The notes beneath the pieces are model-generated. The model searched no databases, was not told the origin of the DNA, and saw only the letters and a list, made by a program, of their open reading frames with translations. A stretch of DNA of 64,000 nt, taken from assembly GCF_050633425.1 (NCBI RefSeq), contig NZ_JBOEGM010000035.1, positions 1-64,000 of the forward strand. The letters are read 5' to 3'. Shown here piece by piece: positions 8,583 through 17,531 of this stretch (within the stretch, counting starts at the first letter, position 1; each line of letters begins with the position of its first letter). The stretch is from Pelagimonas sp050633425. GTDB taxonomy: Bacteria; Pseudomonadota; Alphaproteobacteria; Rhodobacterales; Rhodobacteraceae. Both the position numbers and the translations under genes were made by a program.

Positions 8583-9620
8583 ATGACTAACTTTTTCAAA
8601 GCTGCGGCGGCGTCTACGCTTGTCGCCACACTATGCGCATCGACTGCGATGGCTGACACAGTGGCATTCTTGATGCCCGACCAAGCGTCGACACGGTATG
8701 AAGAGGCGGATTGGCCTGGTTTTCAAGACGCGATGGCGGGTTTGTGCTCCGACTGTGAGTTGATCTATCAAAACGGCAATGCCGACGTCGCCCTGCAACA
8801 ACAGCAGTTCAACTCCGTGATCGCACAGGGCGCATCCGTCATCGTGCTTGACCCCGTCGACTCTGCGGCGGCGGCTGGTCTGGTTGAAATCGCGCATTCC
8901 CAAGGCGTCAAAGTGATCGCATATGATCGTCCAATCCCGGACAAAGTGGCTGACTTCTATGTCTCTTTTGACAATGAAGGAATTGGGTACGCGATTGCTC
9001 AGTCTTTGGTCGATCATCTGCAAGCGACAGGTGTTCCCGATGGCGCTGGGGTTCTGCAAATCAATGGCTCTCCCACAGATGCGGCGGCTGGTTTGATCCG
9101 CGACGGTATCGACCGTGCGCTTGACGCGTCTCCCTATGTGACGCTTTCGGAGTTCGACACACCTGATTGGGCTCCGCCAAAGGCTCAGGAATGGGCCGCA
9201 GGTCAGATCACACGTTTTGGTGGCGACATCATGGGTATCGTTGCTGCCAATGACGGCACTGGCGGTGGCGCGATTGCGGCACTCAAAGCGTCTGGCGCGG
9301 ATCCGCTCCCACCTGTCACAGGCAACGATGCTACCATCGCGGCACTGCAATTGATCATTGCTGGCGACCAGTACAACACAATCTCCAAGCCATCGCAGAT
9401 TGTCGCTGCCGCCGCTGCGGAAGTTGCTGTTCAGTTGCTCAAAGGCGAGACGCCCAACGCCACAACCGAACTCTACAACACGCCTTCGCAGCTGTTTGTG
9501 CCGGCCGTTGTGACCCAAGAAAACATCAAAGAGCTGATCTTTGATGCCGGCATCCAAACTGCTGAAAAAGTCTGCACCGCAGAATACGCAGACGCCTGTG
9601 CCGCACTTGGCATTAAGTAA
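8583..9620 (+). CDS. Sugar ABC transporter substrate-binding protein (CUT2 type)
   Basis: 345 residues. A signal peptide (KAAAASTLVATLCASTAMA, cleavage before Asp25) directs it to the periplasm. The mature part reads VAFLMPDQASTRYEEADWPGF, then DPVDSAAAAGLVEIA and KVIAYDRPI, typical of D-xylose/ribose/fructose-binding proteins of type I fold. The ATG at 8583 is chosen because GGAGG lies at 8573-8577; the open frame extends a few codons further up. A strong hairpin directly after the stop probably raises its mRNA relative to the transporter genes. Confidence 0.9.
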   Translation: MTNFFKAAAASTLVATLCASTAMADTVAFLMPDQASTRYEEADWPGFQDAMAGLCSDCELIYQNGNADVALQQQQFNSVIAQGASVIVLDPVDSAAAAGLVEIAHSQGVKVIAYDRPIPDKVADFYVSFDNEGIGYAIAQSLVDHLQATGVPDGAGVLQINGSPTDAAAGLIRDGIDRALDASPYVTLSEFDTPDWAPPKAQEWAAGQITRFGGDIMGIVAANDGTGGGAIAALKASGADPLPPVTGNDATIAALQLIIAGDQYNTISKPSQIVAAAAAEVAVQLLKGETPNATTELYNTPSQLFVPAVVTQENIKELIFDAGIQTAEKVCTAEYADACAALGIK

Positions 9621-9628
9621 GTGACACG

Positions 9629-9656
9629 GTGCGGTGCCTGATTGCAGGCACCGCAC
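9629..9656 (+). terminator. Stem-loop after the binding-protein gene (mRNA stabiliser/attenuator)
   Basis: GTGCGGTGCCTG-ATTG-CAGGCACCGCAC forms a perfect 12-bp stem with a 4-base loop, nine bases after the binding-protein stop and before the ATPase gene. It lacks a T-run, so it is more likely a 3'-end stabiliser or partial terminator than a full stop. Confidence 0.6.
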
Positions 9657-9682
9657 ACCAATGTGGCGAAGAGGAGGACGTC

Positions 9683-10489
9683 ATGACACAGGGAAACACG
9701 CATAGAGATGCGCGGGATCCTATCTTGCGGTTGCAAGGGATCGGAAAACAATTTGGTGCTGTGACGGCTCTTGAGGATATTGCATTAGATGTTCACGCGG
9801 GCGAAGTTGTCGCCCTTGTTGGTGACAATGGCGCGGGCAAATCGACCTTGATCAAGGTGCTTGCGGGCGTGCACCAACCCACATCGGGGACCATCGAATA
9901 TCTCGGTGAACAGGTGACTTTGGACACCCCAGGCAAAGCCTTGGAGATGGGCATTGCTACGGTGTTTCAGGATCTTGCCCTATGTGAGAACCTCGACGTT
10001 GTGTCGAACCTTTTTCTGGGTCACGAACTTTCGCCTTGGCGTTTGGATGAAGTCCAAATGGAGGTGCGCGCTTGGACCTTGTTGCAAGAGCTCGCGGCAC
10101 GAATTCCATCTGTTCGCGAACCCATCGCATCCCTTTCGGGGGGGCAGCGTCAAACCGTTGCGATTGCGCGGTCGCTTTTGCTCGACCCTAAAATTATCAT
10201 GTTGGATGAACCAACAGCGGCCCTTGGCGTTGCCCAAACAGCTGAGGTTTTAAACCTTATTGAGCGTGTGCGGGATCGCGGCCACGGTGTCATCTTGATT
10301 TCGCACAATATGGAAGACGTGCGCGCTGTGGCAGACCGTATCGTTGTCCTGCGATTGGGCAAAAACAACGGCACCTTTGATGCCGATACTTCACATCAAG
10401 ACCTCGTTTCAGCAATCACCGGTGCCAGCGAAAACGCTGTGTCCCGTCGTGCGGAGCGCAAACTCGCAAAAGTGGGCGACACTCAATGA
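9683..10489 (+). CDS. Sugar ABC transporter ATP-binding protein, single-domain
   Basis: 268 residues from the ATG at 9683 with GAGGAGG just upstream. Walker A GDNGAGKST is near residues 47-55, the signature LSGGQRQ near 152 and Walker B IIMLDEPTAAL near 170. Unlike the two-domain RbsA/XylG ATPases it carries one nucleotide-binding domain, as in FrcA of the fructose transporter FrcBCA, so it must work as a homodimer. It overlaps the permease gene by 4 bp. Confidence 0.9.
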   Translation: MTQGNTHRDARDPILRLQGIGKQFGAVTALEDIALDVHAGEVVALVGDNGAGKSTLIKVLAGVHQPTSGTIEYLGEQVTLDTPGKALEMGIATVFQDLALCENLDVVSNLFLGHELSPWRLDEVQMEVRAWTLLQELAARIPSVREPIASLSGGQRQTVAIARSLLLDPKIIMLDEPTAALGVAQTAEVLNLIERVRDRGHGVILISHNMEDVRAVADRIVVLRLGKNNGTFDADTSHQDLVSAITGASENAVSRRAERKLAKVGDTQ

Positions 10490-11730
10490 CACACGACACA
10501 AATAAACCTCAGCTTGATCGGGCAGATAGCCGCGTCAGGCACGACACTGGCCTTATAGGGGCGGCGCGTGGGTTCGTGGATCAGGTGCGATCCGGCGATT
10601 TGGGCATGTTGCCGGTCTTCGTCGGCCTCTTGCTCATCTCGGTTGTCTTCAGCAGCCTGAATCCGGTGTTTCTGGCCCCAAATAACCTTGTGAACCTGCT
10701 GTTTGACGCCGCCGCAGTGGGCCTTATCGCGCTCGGTGTCGTCTGTGTTCTGCTCCTCGGAGAGATCGACCTGTCCATCGGTTCCATGAGCGGGCTTGCA
10801 TCTGCGATGACGGGGGTTTTGTGGGTTAATTCCGAGGTGCCTTTGTCGCTCACTATCCTGGCCGTTGCTTTGACAGGTGCGCTTGTCGGTGCTCTCTTTG
10901 GGTTCCTGCGCAATCAATTTGAAATGCCGAGTTTTGTCGCGACCCTTGCTGGTCTTCTGGCGTTGCTAGGTCTTCAACTCTATATTCTTGGGCCGACTGG
11001 CTCGATCAATATGCCATTCTCGTCACCATTGGTCCGGTTTGGCCAAATTCTCATTATGCCCGCCTGGCTGTCCTACCTTGTCGCCGTTATTCCCGGTGCC
11101 TTGATCATATTTGGGACCGCCCGCGCCAACGGGCAACGCGTTGAGGCGGGCCTTTCGTCCAGCGGTCTCAGCGCGGCAATGGCCAAGGCTGTGATCCTAA
11201 CAGCGGCTCTGGTCTTCGCAGTATTTTATCTTGAACAAGGTCGCGGCGTTCCTTGGATGTTTGGTGTGTTTGTCTCTTTTGTTGTTGTCTTGGATTATGG
11301 GCTGACACGGACGAAATGGGGGCGGTCCATGTTTGCCGTGGGTGGCAATGCAGAAGCCGCGCGCCGATCCGGTATCAACGTCAACCGCATTCGAATGTCT
11401 GCCTTTGTGGTATGTTCGACACTCGCAGCTCTGGGCGGGGTGTTTGCCGCCGCACGATTGGCCTCAGCCAGTCAGCAAGCAGGTACAGGTGATGTAAACC
11501 TAAACGCGATTGCCGCGGCAGTCATTGGTGGCACGTCGCTGTTTGGCGGCCGAGGAACGGCGTGGTCCGCCCTGTTGGGGGTGATTGTGATCATGGCCAT
11601 ATCCAACGGTCTGACCCTTCTGAACCTCAGTTCTTCACTTCGCTATATGATCACAGGTGCGGTTCTTGCCCTTGCCGTGATCGTCGATAGTTTGGCCCGC
11701 CGGTCTCGTGCCAGCCATGGCCGCGCCTAA
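10486..11730 (+). CDS. Sugar ABC transporter permease (RbsC/XylH/FrcC family)
   Basis: 414 residues with about ten hydrophobic segments starting near residue 40. The conserved EIDLSIGSMSGLASAMTG and the late AAAVIGGTSLFGGRGT motifs are those of CUT2 permeases. The first 40 residues are polar and cytoplasmic. It starts inside the end of the ATPase gene (ATGA), so the two are translationally coupled. Confidence 0.9.
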   Translation: MTHDTNKPQLDRADSRVRHDTGLIGAARGFVDQVRSGDLGMLPVFVGLLLISVVFSSLNPVFLAPNNLVNLLFDAAAVGLIALGVVCVLLLGEIDLSIGSMSGLASAMTGVLWVNSEVPLSLTILAVALTGALVGALFGFLRNQFEMPSFVATLAGLLALLGLQLYILGPTGSINMPFSSPLVRFGQILIMPAWLSYLVAVIPGALIIFGTARANGQRVEAGLSSSGLSAAMAKAVILTAALVFAVFYLEQGRGVPWMFGVFVSFVVVLDYGLTRTKWGRSMFAVGGNAEAARRSGINVNRIRMSAFVVCSTLAALGGVFAAARLASASQQAGTGDVNLNAIAAAVIGGTSLFGGRGTAWSALLGVIVIMAISNGLTLLNLSSSLRYMITGAVLALAVIVDSLARRSRASHGRA

Positions 11731-11739
11731 GGAAACGAC

Positions 11740-12468
11740 ATGTCCAAGTCCATGCAAAACAAATGTGTAGTTATAACCGGTGCAGCGTCTGGCATAGGTC
11801 TGGAATGTGCCAAAACACTGATCGGGGCAGGGGCGAAAGTCGCCCTTGTCGATCATGCCGAAGACAAATTGCGCAGCATTTGCGATGATCTCGGCGCAGG
11901 CGCACATGCCATTGTCACTGATCTTCTCGATCCAACGAGCGTTTCCGAAATGGTCCCCAAAATCCTTGATCAATTGGGCGGGCTGGATGTGTTCCATGCC
12001 AATGCCGGGGGATACGTTGGGGGGGCTTTGGTCGAGGGCGATCCGGATGAATGGGATCGGATGTTGAACCTCAACATCAACGCAACCTTTCGGGCGGTCC
12101 ATGCGGTGTTGCCGCATATGGTTGCGCAGAAATCCGGTGATATCATCATGACCAGTTCGATCGCAGGCGTTGTTCCCGTAATATGGGAGCCAATCTACAC
12201 CGCATCGAAACACGCCATTCAGGCCTTTACCCACACGGTTCGCCGGCAAGTGGCCACTGATGGCGTCCGGGTCGGAGCAATTCTCCCAGGGCCGGTTGTC
12301 ACAGCATTGCTGGATGACTGGCCCAAAGAGAAAATGGACGAGGCCTTGGCAAATGGCAGTTTGATGCAGCCACAAGAGGTTGCTGATTGCGTGCTTTTCA
12401 TGCTGACGCGCCCCCGCAATGTCACAATCCGTGATCTGGTAATATTGCCCAATAGCGTGGATCTGTAG
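11740..12468 (+). CDS. Short-chain dehydrogenase/reductase (probable polyol dehydrogenase)
   Basis: 242 residues, classical SDR length. The NAD(P)-binding TGAASGIG motif is at 13-20, NAG at 88-90, the catalytic Ser at 139/140 and Tyr153-x3-Lys157 (YTASK). Asp at position 38 after the second strand (LVDHA) favours NAD over NADP. Placed between the permease and a D-ribulokinase-type enzyme, it most plausibly oxidises an imported polyol, such as ribitol, to a ketose. The exact substrate is inferred from neighbours only. Confidence 0.85.
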   Translation: MSKSMQNKCVVITGAASGIGLECAKTLIGAGAKVALVDHAEDKLRSICDDLGAGAHAIVTDLLDPTSVSEMVPKILDQLGGLDVFHANAGGYVGGALVEGDPDEWDRMLNLNINATFRAVHAVLPHMVAQKSGDIIMTSSIAGVVPVIWEPIYTASKHAIQAFTHTVRRQVATDGVRVGAILPGPVVTALLDDWPKEKMDEALANGSLMQPQEVADCVLFMLTRPRNVTIRDLVILPNSVDL

Positions 12469-12469
12469 C

Positions 12470-14116
12470 ATGGCCCATTCGACTTGTTTCATCGGGATCG
12501 ACGTTGGCACCGGTAGTGCACGCGCCGGTCTCTTTGACGAAACCGGCGCGATGCTGGGCACGGCCAAGCGCGAAATCACGATTTACAAAGACGCGGGCCA
12601 TATCGTTGAACAATCCAGTGACAACATATGGGGTGCCATTTGCGCGGCAGTCCAAGAGGCTTTGGCCGAAAGTGGCGTCACGGCGGATGCTGTCAAAGGT
12701 ATTGGGTTTGACGCGACCTGTTCACTCGTGGCCTTGGATAAGACATTTCAGCCAATTTCGGTAAGCCCGTCCGGGGACAATGCGCGGAATGTGATTGTCT
12801 GGATGGATCATCGCGCCACCGCACAAGCCACCCGGATCAATGAGACAAAACACAGGGTGTTGAATTATGTCGGGGGCACGATTTCCCCTGAGATGGAGAC
12901 GCCGAAACTGCTTTGGCTAAAAGAAAACCTGCCAGAGAGTTACACCGCAGCAGGGCAGTTTTTTGACCTGACCGACTATCTGACGTGGCGCGCGACGGAT
13001 GATCTTGCGCGGTCCGTGTGCACTGTCACCTGCAAGTGGACTTATATGGCCCACGAAAAGTCCTGGGATGAAAGTTACTTCCATGCGATTGGTCTCAGCG
13101 ATCTGGCGGATGATGGTTTTGCACGGATTGGCACAAATATCGTTGATGCAGGGACGGCGTTGGGATCTGGCCTTACGGCTCAAGCGGCAAACGACCTTGG
13201 CCTGACTGTCGGAACGCCAGTGGGCGCGGGTTTGATTGATGCCCATGCCGGTGGCTTGGCGACCGTCGGGGCCAATGGGCCCGCTCAGGGCGGACAAACG
13301 GTGCAAGGCGCGCAAGATCGCATGGCCTATGTGTTCGGGACTTCCGCCTGCACCATGTCATCGTCACAAGACGAGGCATTTGTGCCCGGAGTTTGGGGGC
13401 CATATTACTCGGCGATGGTTCCGGGTTTATGGCTGAGCGAGGGCGGGCAATCTGCGGCCGGAGAGGCCATCGTGCAACTGGTAAAACACCATCCCGCCTA
13501 TGCACAGACGTCACAACTTGCAAAGGGCGCGGGACAGTCTTTGCTGACATACCTGCTCAATTACATTGCCGATCTTGTTGATCACCCCTCCGACGCTGTG
13601 GTGTTGGCCAAAGATAAGATCGTGGTGCCTGAATTCTTGGGCAATCGTGCGCCTTTCGCCGATCCAAATGCCAAGGCGGTCATATCGGGGTTGGATGCAG
13701 ATGTGAGCGTGCAAAGCCTCATTGGGCTCTACATTGCCGGTATCACGGGGCTTGGCTACGGGCTCCGACAAATTCTAACGGTACAGGCGGCCAATGGTGT
13801 TGATCCAAAAATAGTTGTGATCAGCGGGGGGGCGGGCGAGCATCCGATCGTCAAACAGCTATTGGCGGATGCCGCCGGTATCCCATTTGCAGAACCCAGC
13901 GCAGCCGAGCCTGTTCTATTGGGGGCTGCCATGTTGGGGGCTGTGGCGTCAGGGGTGAAGACCGATGTCGCCACAGCCATGACCGAAATGTCGTCGCTTG
14001 GGCGTATTTATACACCTGCAACCGGGCGCATTGAACAGGCGCACTCGCAGCGTTACCGCGCATTTGAAGCCTTACAATCAGCCGCTCGGTTGGGTCGCAG
14101 CGCAATAGGGGAATGA
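12470..14116 (+). CDS. FGGY-family kinase, D-ribulokinase type
   Basis: 548 residues. The FGGY N-terminal motif GIDVGTGSARAGLFD is at 9-23, TCSLV at 83-87 and the second-domain nucleotide motif VVISGGAGEHPIVKQLLAD near 446. Within FGGY kinases the TCSLV motif has been associated with D-ribulokinases (human FGGY, yeast YDR109C). It starts one base after the dehydrogenase stop, so the two are probably co-translated. Expected reaction: ATP-dependent phosphorylation of D-ribulose to D-ribulose 5-phosphate. Confidence 0.85.
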   Translation: MAHSTCFIGIDVGTGSARAGLFDETGAMLGTAKREITIYKDAGHIVEQSSDNIWGAICAAVQEALAESGVTADAVKGIGFDATCSLVALDKTFQPISVSPSGDNARNVIVWMDHRATAQATRINETKHRVLNYVGGTISPEMETPKLLWLKENLPESYTAAGQFFDLTDYLTWRATDDLARSVCTVTCKWTYMAHEKSWDESYFHAIGLSDLADDGFARIGTNIVDAGTALGSGLTAQAANDLGLTVGTPVGAGLIDAHAGGLATVGANGPAQGGQTVQGAQDRMAYVFGTSACTMSSSQDEAFVPGVWGPYYSAMVPGLWLSEGGQSAAGEAIVQLVKHHPAYAQTSQLAKGAGQSLLTYLLNYIADLVDHPSDAVVLAKDKIVVPEFLGNRAPFADPNAKAVISGLDADVSVQSLIGLYIAGITGLGYGLRQILTVQAANGVDPKIVVISGGAGEHPIVKQLLADAAGIPFAEPSAAEPVLLGAAMLGAVASGVKTDVATAMTEMSSLGRIYTPATGRIEQAHSQRYRAFEALQSAARLGRSAIGE

Positions 14117-14343
14117 CAGCTCACACGGTGGCATATGATATGTGATACCTCTGCAAACAGACTGGCTTTTTCTCAGACGACTCTGGTTTGCATTAATACT
14201 TACCCTGCCTGATCTGCACTGGTGTCTGATTGCCTAGGGCTGTTTGCAAGAGCCTGGGATTGCAATGTCAGACGGACCGATTTAGCACCGCTTCGAACTT
14301 GTCGGCTGATCGAAATTGGGCCCCGGGGAGCACCTCTTTGATG

Positions 14344-14640
14344 CCTCCGATGACACGGGACGAGCTGCTGAACGCGGAGATGTTCGACAGCCTGGATTAC
14401 GCCCGTCGAAAGCTGGCACTTTGCCGATACGATTACAACAACGTCAGACCGCATAAATCGCTCGGAAATCAAACGCCCACACAAACGCGCCGGACGCTTG
14501 AGCAATTTGAGGGCTCCGCGCCCGGCGCGCTTACCCAAACTGACGACGAGCACTTGAAAACCAGACCCGCAGACTCTCGCTATGAAGGAAGGGCTCGGGG
14601 GGCAGGCCAAAATCAATGTCGGATTCTAAGCTGGCAATAG
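14344..14640 (+). pseudogene. IS3-family transposase, C-terminal fragment
   Basis: The frame encodes RDELLNAEMFDSLDYARRKL and then DYNNVRPHKSLGNQTP, the C-terminal DDE-domain end of IS3-family OrfB transposases. Everything upstream in this frame is unrelated, so only the last 80-100 codons of the element survive, with a read-through tail of no clear family. Confidence 0.75.
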
Positions 14641-14885
14641 GAAGAAATTTTAACTGCCGATCCATGGCTCGAGGCGGTCACTGAATGGTAGGGTGCTTTT
14701 GTTTTTTCAGTCTACAACAAACGTACCAGGCAAGTATTTGGGATTGCTGCTTCGGACACCGACAGAACGTAAGTTAGTGCCCTCAAAATCCGCTTTGTTC
14801 GCGCTGCTGTCCTTCGCGCGTGAATTTCAATGTGTTTAGCGACCAATGTTGTCAGATGTCGGATCTGAACCCGGAGCTAGCATCG

Positions 14886-15281
14886 CTAGGTCAATGAGAT
14901 TTCTTCTACGTCCTCTGAGAAGCGCCCTCGCTCAAGCAGTATGGTCAGAGTATTCTTTGCAAAAGCACACAAGCGTACCCACTCGTTTGACGACCTAAAC
15001 CAGTTGACATCCCAAGTGTCTTCGTCGGTAGCGTTAGAGGCTTCTTCAAAGAAATGGATAAACTCGGCGATTGCCTTCTTTTCTTTCTCAATGAAAACGT
15101 TGGGAGCTTTGTCATAGTCAAGGGGCAACCAATCATCGACCATATTAATCGCCTCAAATGCACCAAGCCGTGCAAGATCATCAAAAGAGCAATACAAGTC
15201 CAGAAGCTCAATCACGCGATTGCGTAATCTTTGAGAAAGAAGTTGCTGACTGATCTCATACATTTCTGAGTCATGGAACAT
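14886..15281 (-). CDS. Hypothetical protein
   Basis: 131 residues from the ATG at 15281 (a second ATG at 15263 is possible). The protein is helical and acidic, with segments RLRNRVIELLDLYCSFDDLARLG and KEKKAIAEFIHFFEEA; no family recognised. The open frame extends to 15473, but the upstream part reads like the end of an IS110-type transposase (GLTP followed by GQSERTG), so I treat it as an unrelated relic fused in frame. It lies in a patch of mobile-element debris. Confidence 0.45.
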   Translation of the reverse strand: MFHDSEMYEISQQLLSQRLRNRVIELLDLYCSFDDLARLGAFEAINMVDDWLPLDYDKAPNVFIEKEKKAIAEFIHFFEEASNATDEDTWDVNWFRSSNEWVRLCAFAKNTLTILLERGRFSEDVEEISLT

Positions 15282-15490
15282 CTTGGATGCGTTGTCTAAC
15301 GTCAACAATTTCTGCGTATTGAAAGTTTGCCTGGCTCGTGATGTCGCCCCGGTCCGTTCACTTTGGCCCGTGTTGACCGGTGTAAGCCCAAAGCAAACCC
15401 GTCTTGTCCCGGCATTTGCTTGTGCAGCATCTGCTGGTCGGGAGGTTGAGCTGCAGTTAGCTTTGCCAAACATGAAGGATTGCTATTGTG

Positions 15491-15524
15491 ATTGGCCGCC
15501 ACATGAGAAGGCATGGCGGCCAAT
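15491..15524. terminator. Hairpin at the 3' end of the guanidine operon
   Basis: ATTGGCCGCCA and TGGCGGCCAAT form a perfect 11-bp stem with a 12-base loop, five bases past the stop of the last operon gene (15530). There is no long T-run on the minus strand, but position and stem strength suggest an end-of-transcript structure. Confidence 0.5.
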
Positions 15525-15529
15525 ATTTG

Positions 15530-15685
15530 TTATCTTCGCAATGCAAAGATGAGCAGGGCAACCGAGAGAATCGCCAATCCGGCGACCATGGGTTCAACCC
15601 CATGCGGGTGCAGATGGGCGCCACCGTGTGCCAAAGCGGGCGTGGCTATGAGCGCTGAAACTGCTGTGAATGTCAGTGTTTTCAT
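15530..15685 (-). CDS. Small membrane peptide with a His-rich loop
   Basis: 51 residues. A signal-peptide-like segment (LTFTAVSALIATPALA, 4-19) is followed by a His-rich loop (HGGAHLHPHG, 20-29) and one transmembrane segment (VAGLAILSVALLIFAL, 34-49) ending in RR. Its ATG overlaps the stop of the His-rich gene upstream (ATGA), so it is the last gene of the guanidine operon. It recalls the HPGH-type N-termini of HupE/UreJ nickel-related membrane proteins, but is much shorter. A role in metal capture at the membrane is inferred. Confidence 0.7.
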   Translation of the reverse strand: MKTLTFTAVSALIATPALAHGGAHLHPHGVEPMVAGLAILSVALLIFALRR

Positions 15686-16161
15686 GTTTCGATTTCCTTT
15701 TTACGTGTCAGTAGAAAGTCGCGGATATCCAAGACTGATTTTTCTTCCATCGAGACATAGATCAGCGACATATTGGTGCGTTCTGAGACCATTTCACCGG
15801 GGAATGGCAGATAGCTCAACTCGCGTGATCCGAAAGACGGCGAGGCTGTGCCCACTTGCCATTCGGTTTTCAATTCCACGTCGATGAGCTTGAGCGCCTT
15901 TGGCCCCGTACTTGAGGCGCGTTCAAAGGGCACGCCTGCCAGCTTGAGATAGCTCGCTTTGTCCTTGGCTTGCAGATAGCCGTCAATGAATTGCACGGCC
16001 AAAACTTGCAGATCGGCGGCCTCATCTTGTTCGTGCATATGCGAATGCATGTGGTCCGCGTGGGCATGATTGTGACCCGCCCCATGAGGGGCGTGATCGT
16101 GATGGTGGTGGTGACCATGTGCGTCATGATCATGAGAGTGGTGCGAATGGTCGTGCGGCAT
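15682..16161 (-). CDS. His-rich protein, putative metallochaperone of the guanidine hydrolase
   Basis: 159 residues. The first 44 residues contain 21 His, including a run of five at 17-21. After an acidic linker a compact domain of about 110 residues follows (VLAVQFIDGYLQAKDKASYL ... ERTNMSLIYVSMEEKSVLDI) that I do not recognise. His-rich tails of this kind bind nickel in HypB, UreE and SlyD. Its start codon shares bases with the stop of the ureohydrolase gene (TAATG), so it is translated together with it. Ureohydrolases of the guanidine hydrolase type need Ni, which makes a nickel delivery or storage role the best guess. Confidence 0.75.
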   Translation of the reverse strand: MPHDHSHHSHDHDAHGHHHHHDHAPHGAGHNHAHADHMHSHMHEQDEAADLQVLAVQFIDGYLQAKDKASYLKLAGVPFERASSTGPKALKLIDVELKTEWQVGTASPSFGSRELSYLPFPGEMVSERTNMSLIYVSMEEKSVLDIRDFLLTRKKEIET

Positions 16162-17432
16162 TACGGGCCTACCTTATGCGGGCCAGCGTTGGACCAGCGC
16201 TTGCCAGAAAACTCGCCATGCGGCAGGGCAACGGGTTTATCGATATGACGCTTGTGCGCCCCCAGTTTGTTGTTGGAGACCAAAGCCCCCAACACATCCA
16301 CAATCACGCGCGTGCCCATCAAAGCAGTGATATCAGAGGTGTCATAGGGCGGAGAAACCTCAACCAATTCCATGCCACAGATGCCCTCGGCCGCGATGCC
16401 AGAGGCCAAAGCAAGCGCTTCACGTGGCAAAAATCCACCGGGTTCAGGCCAGCCTGTGCCAGGAACAAAACCGCAATCGATGCTGTCGATGTCAAAGGAC
16501 AGATAGACCATATCGACGTCTTTCCACGCCATTTCCAAAGCCATTTCAATGGTCTTGTCGATGCCCATCTTCTCCATGTCGCCCATGGTGATGATATTTG
16601 TGTTGCGCTCGCGGGCGACCTTGACCGCCTCGCGCGGGACTTGCCAGCCGCCGATACCGATCTGAACCAAATTGGTCGCAGGCACATTGGGCAGGTTGGT
16701 GGAATGGAACCACGGCGTCGTGTGCATCCGCTCATCCAAGTCTTTTTCTTGGATGTCTGCGTGGCGATCAAAATGCACGATGCCGATTTTCTTGGACGTG
16801 CATTCGGCGATGCCGCGTACACACGGAAAGCCGATGGAATGGTCGCCGCCGATCATGATCGGCAACGATCCCGAGGAAAATACATGGCTGACACCACGGC
16901 TGATTTGATCGAAAGACTTTTCGATATTGGCCGGTATTGTAAACACATCCCCCGCATCACAGAGCGTCATCTGTTCGCGCAGATCGACACCCAATTCGTA
17001 GTTATACGGCGTATAGAGCGCAGAGATCTTGCGAAGGCCTTGCGGGCCAAAACGCGTGCCGGGGCGATAGGTCGTGCCCCCATCAAACGGAATGCCCATC
17101 ACCGTGGCGTCGTAATTGGCCACCTCCAACACATCCTCGGCATAGGGCGCTTTGAGGAAGGTGTTGATGCCCGCGAAATGCGGCAGTTCACCGCGCGCAA
17201 AGGTCGGGATGGATTTGTCCTCAATCGCATCCGCACCGGTCAAGCCCATGCGCAAGGCCCAGCGGCGTTCTTCATCGGCGCGGCCTTCGGGAATATCGGC
17301 CTCTTGCTGCATTGATTTCCAGCCCTGCAGCTTGGACAAATCGGGGTGGTGTGCGCGTTTTTCACGCGCCTTATGGGCTTTTGCTTGGTCCGATGGGTGG
17401 TGGGACCGTGTCCGTTTTGGATCTGAAAACAC
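16161..17432 (-). CDS. gdmH: Ureohydrolase, probable nickel-dependent guanidine hydrolase
   Basis: 423 residues, longer than agmatinases (about 300) because of an extended N-terminus, as in the guanidine hydrolase of Synechocystis. All six metal ligands of the arginase fold are present: His198 (GGDHSIG), Asp222-x-His224-x-Asp226 (FDRHADI) and Asp314-x-Asp316 (SFDIDSID). The GTG start has AGGAG seven bases upstream. It lies in a guanidine-riboswitch operon behind an ABC transporter, which points to guanidine as substrate, giving urea and ammonia. Agmatinase or guanidinobutyrase activity is the alternative by sequence alone. Confidence 0.85.
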   Translation of the reverse strand: MFSDPKRTRSHHPSDQAKAHKAREKRAHHPDLSKLQGWKSMQQEADIPEGRADEERRWALRMGLTGADAIEDKSIPTFARGELPHFAGINTFLKAPYAEDVLEVANYDATVMGIPFDGGTTYRPGTRFGPQGLRKISALYTPYNYELGVDLREQMTLCDAGDVFTIPANIEKSFDQISRGVSHVFSSGSLPIMIGGDHSIGFPCVRGIAECTSKKIGIVHFDRHADIQEKDLDERMHTTPWFHSTNLPNVPATNLVQIGIGGWQVPREAVKVARERNTNIITMGDMEKMGIDKTIEMALEMAWKDVDMVYLSFDIDSIDCGFVPGTGWPEPGGFLPREALALASGIAAEGICGMELVEVSPPYDTSDITALMGTRVIVDVLGALVSNNKLGAHKRHIDKPVALPHGEFSGKRWSNAGPHKVGP

Positions 17433-17531
17433 AACCGTCTCCTAATCGTCGTTTGCCCCGATTATGGGGCGGCTTCTAGGCCTTGGTGATCGACCCTGCG
17501 CGGGGCCCAGCGGCGCGCAGAGCGGAAAAAC

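Noticed and set aside
8631..9656. 341-codon minus-strand frame
   Set aside because: Antisense to the sugar-binding protein; no domain seen.
15282..15473. N-terminal extension of the hypothetical protein at 14886
   Set aside because: Looks like an IS110-type transposase tail (GLTP...GQSERTG) joined in frame by chance; too short and weak to annotate on its own.
16020..16160. Low-complexity CAT/GAT-rich stretch as a repeat array
   Set aside because: It is simply the codons of the His-rich N-terminus; no regular repeat unit or CRISPR-like spacing.
16119..17315. 398-codon plus-strand frame
   Set aside because: Antisense to the ureohydrolase with all metal ligands; rich in His/Arg as expected of a shadow.
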